This document shows positions 60,813-64,000 of a DNA stretch of 64,000 bases, in pieces. The position numbers and the translations under genes are program-made. The notes below the pieces were generated by a model, which was not told the origin of the DNA, did no database searches, and worked only from the letters and a program-made list of their open reading frames with translations. The DNA is from Oryzias latipes (taxonomy: Eukaryota > Chordata > Actinopteri > Beloniformes > Adrianichthyidae). Position 1 is the stretch's first letter. Each line of letters begins with the position of its first letter. The stretch spans positions 5,585,325 to 5,649,324 of the forward strand of contig NC_019879.2 in NCBI RefSeq assembly GCF_002234675.1, given 5' to 3'.

Positions 60813-61900
60813 TACTTTCTATACCACACCTTCTGTACATGGTCCACGATACTCTTGCTATACTTATGGGTTCAATGACATCTTCAGGCCTAAACTGTAA
60901 AACACACCAGTTTTAAACTTTTTTTTTTGAGAACTTCAAACGTTTGAAACAATCAGAACTATGAAGCCTAACAAAACACAGGCACATTTCTGTGAGGATC
61001 CATCGGAAAGTTTTGGATGTGCCCTTGGAAAAGCTGCTGGATTGAGACCTGCTGAAAGCTTCCATGTGGCCAAACGCGCCTCTGCCGAAGCAGGTCATTG
61101 GGAGGACTGGGGCCCTGCCAGCTTTTGTGCAGCAGCTCGCTAAATGTCGTGGTGAGGGAGCTTTGTGTGTGTGTGACGTACACTCATCGTGAAGTGGGAG
61201 CAGAGGCCCGGTTCTTCCCTCCTCTGTAACCGTTGTCCACATCTCTCCACCCCCTCCTCCTCTTTTTCTTCTCCTCATCCCTTTTTTCCTCCTTAAACTG
61301 TCTTTTGTTTTCATGCTTGTTGGCATTTCTGCGCCGTTGTCGTCAGGACCTTAAATGAGTCTTGACTAGTTGGCAGGCCACTGGAGAAGCACAAAGAACT
61401 TTGTTTTGCTCGCTACAGTTGATCCATTGTGGGCGTCCCACAATGCACTAATTGGCGATGACAATTAAGCGTGGTTGACACTCAGCTTCAATTTTGTAGC
61501 CTCTGCTCAGGATCCACCGCATGCGAGAGCGTCGGCCTCCGACAAAATCTACATCCAATCGCGCAGATTTGTGCTGCTTTCCTCTCAGCTAAGGTAGGAA
61601 AACAGACGGCCATCTTTACGTTAGCTGTTAAAAATGAAAGTTTCACAGAGAGGTTTTGACTCTACCATCATCCCCTTCCAACCACAATTTACAGACTACA
61701 GACCGCTCATAAGAGGAGAACATGAAAATCCTTTGGACAAAATGACAAAGTTTTAGCTTTAACATTCATTTCAATAAGGAGAGATCTCAGGAATGGGAAC
61801 AACTATTTGTGATACAAAAGATGTGCATGAAATAAGAGCACAGTCTTTAGGAGTTAGGCTCTGGGTTGATGATGTCCTGCATGTTGGTGGGATGGGATCG
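60813..61900. other. Apparently unique intergenic DNA, possible conserved noncoding sequence
   Basis: GC content is higher than the neighbours between about 60990 and 61620, without repeat signatures. Homeodomain-type TAATT and CAATTAAG motifs cluster at 61450-61470. No protein match recognised in either strand. Confidence 0.35.
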
Positions 61901-61909
61901 GACTGTATC

Positions 61910-62080
61910 AGGGATGGGCAACTCCAGGCCTTGGAGGGCGCATTCTTGCATGTTTTCCAACACACCTGCTCTGACAAGTTCTAATTGGCTGGACGCTGGA
62001 ACCAGGTAATCAGTCATAAGTAGGGATTGGAAATCATGCAAACACACCGGCCCCTTGAGGCCTGGAGTTTTCCTGTCATA
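61910..62080. mobile_element. Short hAT-like MITE, copy A
   Basis: Left cagggatgggcaactccagg and right gaggcctggagttttcctgt are inverted (ctccaggcct / aggcctggag). The interior has acacacctg..ctgg..ccaggtaatc text common in fish MITEs of this type. Confidence 0.6.
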
Positions 62081-62107
62081 GATGAATAAACGCCAGAACC
62101 TAGACCA

Positions 62108-62275
62108 GTCAGAGTCCAGGCCTCGAGGGCCAGTGTCCAAAAAGCCCCCCCCCCCCCCCCAACCTTTTATTTAAGCTCCTCAACGCACCTGATCCAGGTA
62201 ATCGGCACCAGATAAAGGCAGAGTTTCTGGAAAACAAGCAGGAGGCCGGCCCTCGAGGCCTGGAGCTTGAAACCC
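62108..62275. mobile_element. Short hAT-like MITE, copy B
   Basis: gtccaggcctcgagggcc on the left and ggccctcgaggcctgg on the right form an inverted repeat; gatccaggtaatcggcac in the middle matches copy A. A C run of about 17 lies inside. Confidence 0.6.
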
Positions 62276-62333
62276 TTCTCTAGATGCTGATGGTGGTTGA
62301 GGCCCAGTCCATGATAAAAACATTGGTCTAGAC

Positions 62334-63320
62334 CAGTGCTTCTCAAATAGTAGGGCGCGACCGCCAGGGGTGGCGCGATGCGATGCCAGGGGTGGGGGGG
62401 GGCACAGTAGTAGTGGTTTTAGGCACAGGTACACAAATTTAACGGGGGTCGACGTTGACAGCGGCTCAGTGCTTGGACAAAAACCCGCGCCACTGTTGGT
62501 TTCCTATTATCTGTTATATCATAGAGTTTGTAACAGCCTGAAACAGTGAACTGCCGTCCCTGCAGCTCCTGTCAAAAGCGGGTGTGTGAGAACGAAAGGG
62601 GAGGGGAGGGGTAGGGGGCTCAGGCTGAGAGGTGGAACGCGCACGCGGAGCGCTGCCCAGATCAGGATCATCACGTGCCTTTATATGACTCAGCTCGTGC
62701 TAATAATGTCATTCTTTATGAACTATTGTAGACATTTTGATGACGTCTCTTTATTTTCCATAAATGTTTTCTTTTTCTGCCTGTGGTTAGTTGGTGTCAG
62801 TATTTGACAAAAAGACAGCAGGTAATGCAGGAAAACAGCTGCACTTTATGAGATCAGAAATTAACAATAAATCATTTAGAAAAAAAAATCAGCAGTGTTT
62901 TTTTTAACCTATTTCTTCAGACTTAAAACGTTAAACATATTGGTGCTGTTAATGTTTCAGATCAATTTACATTTAATATTATTTATTGATTGAATTATTT
63001 TTCTCAGCATCAAATGGTTCAGTTGGTCAAAATGTTTCTAGTTTAAATAAGGACTGACAGATTTTTTTAATTTTAAGCTTTTCTTCTGTTTTAGACTAGA
63101 ACAGGGTTTCTGTGGCAAAATAAATGTAATATTTGTTGATTTATATTGCTTTGTTTTTCTTTTTTTATTGTTAAAAGATACAATTTTAGGTATACTTACA
63201 CAATTTTAATAGATACTAACCTAATACATTGTCTCAGCAGCGGGTGTGTGTGTAGGGGGTGGGGGCAAACATTTTCTTTTTCCTAGGGGGGGCCTTGCAA
63301 AAAATAATTAAGAAGCACTG
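62334..63320. mobile_element. Non-autonomous hAT-like element with perfect 8-bp TSD
   Basis: Ends CAGTGCTTCTCAAATAG and (complemented) CAGTGCTTCTTAATT, flanked by identical gtctagac at 62326-62333 and 63321-63328. 987 bp. A CpG-rich stretch (62560-62690) may be an ancestral promoter. No transposase recognised. Confidence 0.92.
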
Positions 63321-63328
63321 GTCTAGAC

Positions 63329-64000
63329 AGAGTACGGGGTGGAGGAGGGCCGGCAAAACTGTGTCTAGAATATAGAGATAAATCTTTGTGAATTTAAGAG
63401 CAAAAATATGGTTGTGATTGGCTAAGAAGAAAAGGCGGGGAATTGAGCCATCGACTAAAGTAAAAGCATTTTGATGAGTGGCGTGCAGATTGAGTGGCGC
63501 AAAAACCCATCTTATCCAGAAGTGAGATAGATCTTCCTCATTGAAATTGCGCCAAAGTCTCACTTAAACTTTTGAAAAGTTTCTTTTTTCATTTTTTTTC
63601 ACCTCACTGCCAACCAGAGAGTCATAAAATGAAAAGACCATCATCTCCATGCGGCATCAAAACATAATTTTTATAATTCAATTTGTATAATTTAACAGAG
63701 TGACAATTTTAGGTTTGGGTTTTAAGATAAATGTTTGAGTCCATGTGTCACAGCATGTAATGTTGGCGAAGGCGCCACAAATGTGGTCAAAAGAGGTGAT
63801 GACATAGACGGTGTGTGTAGGATCAGGAAATTTATCAGAGAAAACGTTGCTGAAACTTGAGTCCATTTTTTTTAAGCCGCCATCTTACCTCAAAGTGCGA
63901 CATCGCTGTAGTGTTGCATTGCCCTGAACCTTTTATTATGTTTTCAGGAGAATCTAATGTGGGAATCTAATGTTCTGATCTAAAGACTGAAGCAGAATGC
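63329..64000. other. Intergenic DNA at the right edge
   Basis: No gene recognised. Confidence 0.5.

Overview
The window is vertebrate nuclear DNA, almost certainly from a teleost fish and plausibly a medaka-like (Oryzias) genome. Evidence: genes split by GT..AG introns, AT-rich intergenic DNA with long (TA)n and (CA)n tracts, tRNA-derived fish SINEs, a Sushi-type Ty3/gypsy element, an L2/Rex-like LINE, a Tc1 remnant and many non-autonomous hAT-like elements and MITEs. The species call is inference; the teleost call is well supported.

Three conserved genes are recognised, in the order and orientation I recall from human 2q33: creb1 (+, noncoding exon 1 at about 18012-18104, coding 23601-27893, 3'UTR to about 31870), ccnyl1 (+, ten coding exons, 35456-50455) and fzd5 (-, single coding exon, 53352-55067). 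The sequences themselves, not only the order, fit CREB1, CCNYL1 and FZD5 rather than the paralogous CREM/CCNY/FZD8 block. METTL21A, which lies between CREB1 and CCNYL1 in human, was not found. The products are a cAMP-responsive bZIP transcription factor, a membrane-tethered cyclin of the Y family (CDK14/16 partner, LRP6 phosphorylation) and a Wnt receptor, so ccnyl1 and fzd5 act in the same Wnt pathway.

Layout. 1-2220: SINE end, then a truncated Sushi-like Ty3/gypsy element (LTR, gag, zinc knuckle, a -1 frameshift heptamer, protease start). 2221-11940: AT-rich DNA without recognisable genes, with a Tc1 remnant that carries a SINE tail. 11948-14440: an unusual intron-free ORF of 786 codons encoding a Gln/Arg-rich protein, with nine 36-bp repeats followed by five 234-bp repeats that alternate A/B/A/B/A; its last 43 codons are cut off by one CAA-to-TAA change. 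15016-17340: SINE and reverse-strand L2/Rex-type LINE pieces. 17900-31870: creb1. 32761-33252: foldback element. 34650-51740: ccnyl1, with introns full of nested transposons. 52000-55760: fzd5 with its 3' flank and CpG-rich 5' region. 55770-64000: gene-poor DNA with a foldback element, two hAT-like elements with perfect 8-bp duplications, and MITEs.

The most unusual items are the repeat-built ORF at 12-14.4 kb, the three CTCTAGAA-type target duplications around two back-to-back hAT-like elements in a ccnyl1 intron, a dispersed MITE family (ends ACCCTTGTGCTATC) that includes a 74-bp perfect palindrome, and the tandem splice donors of ccnyl1 exon 3.
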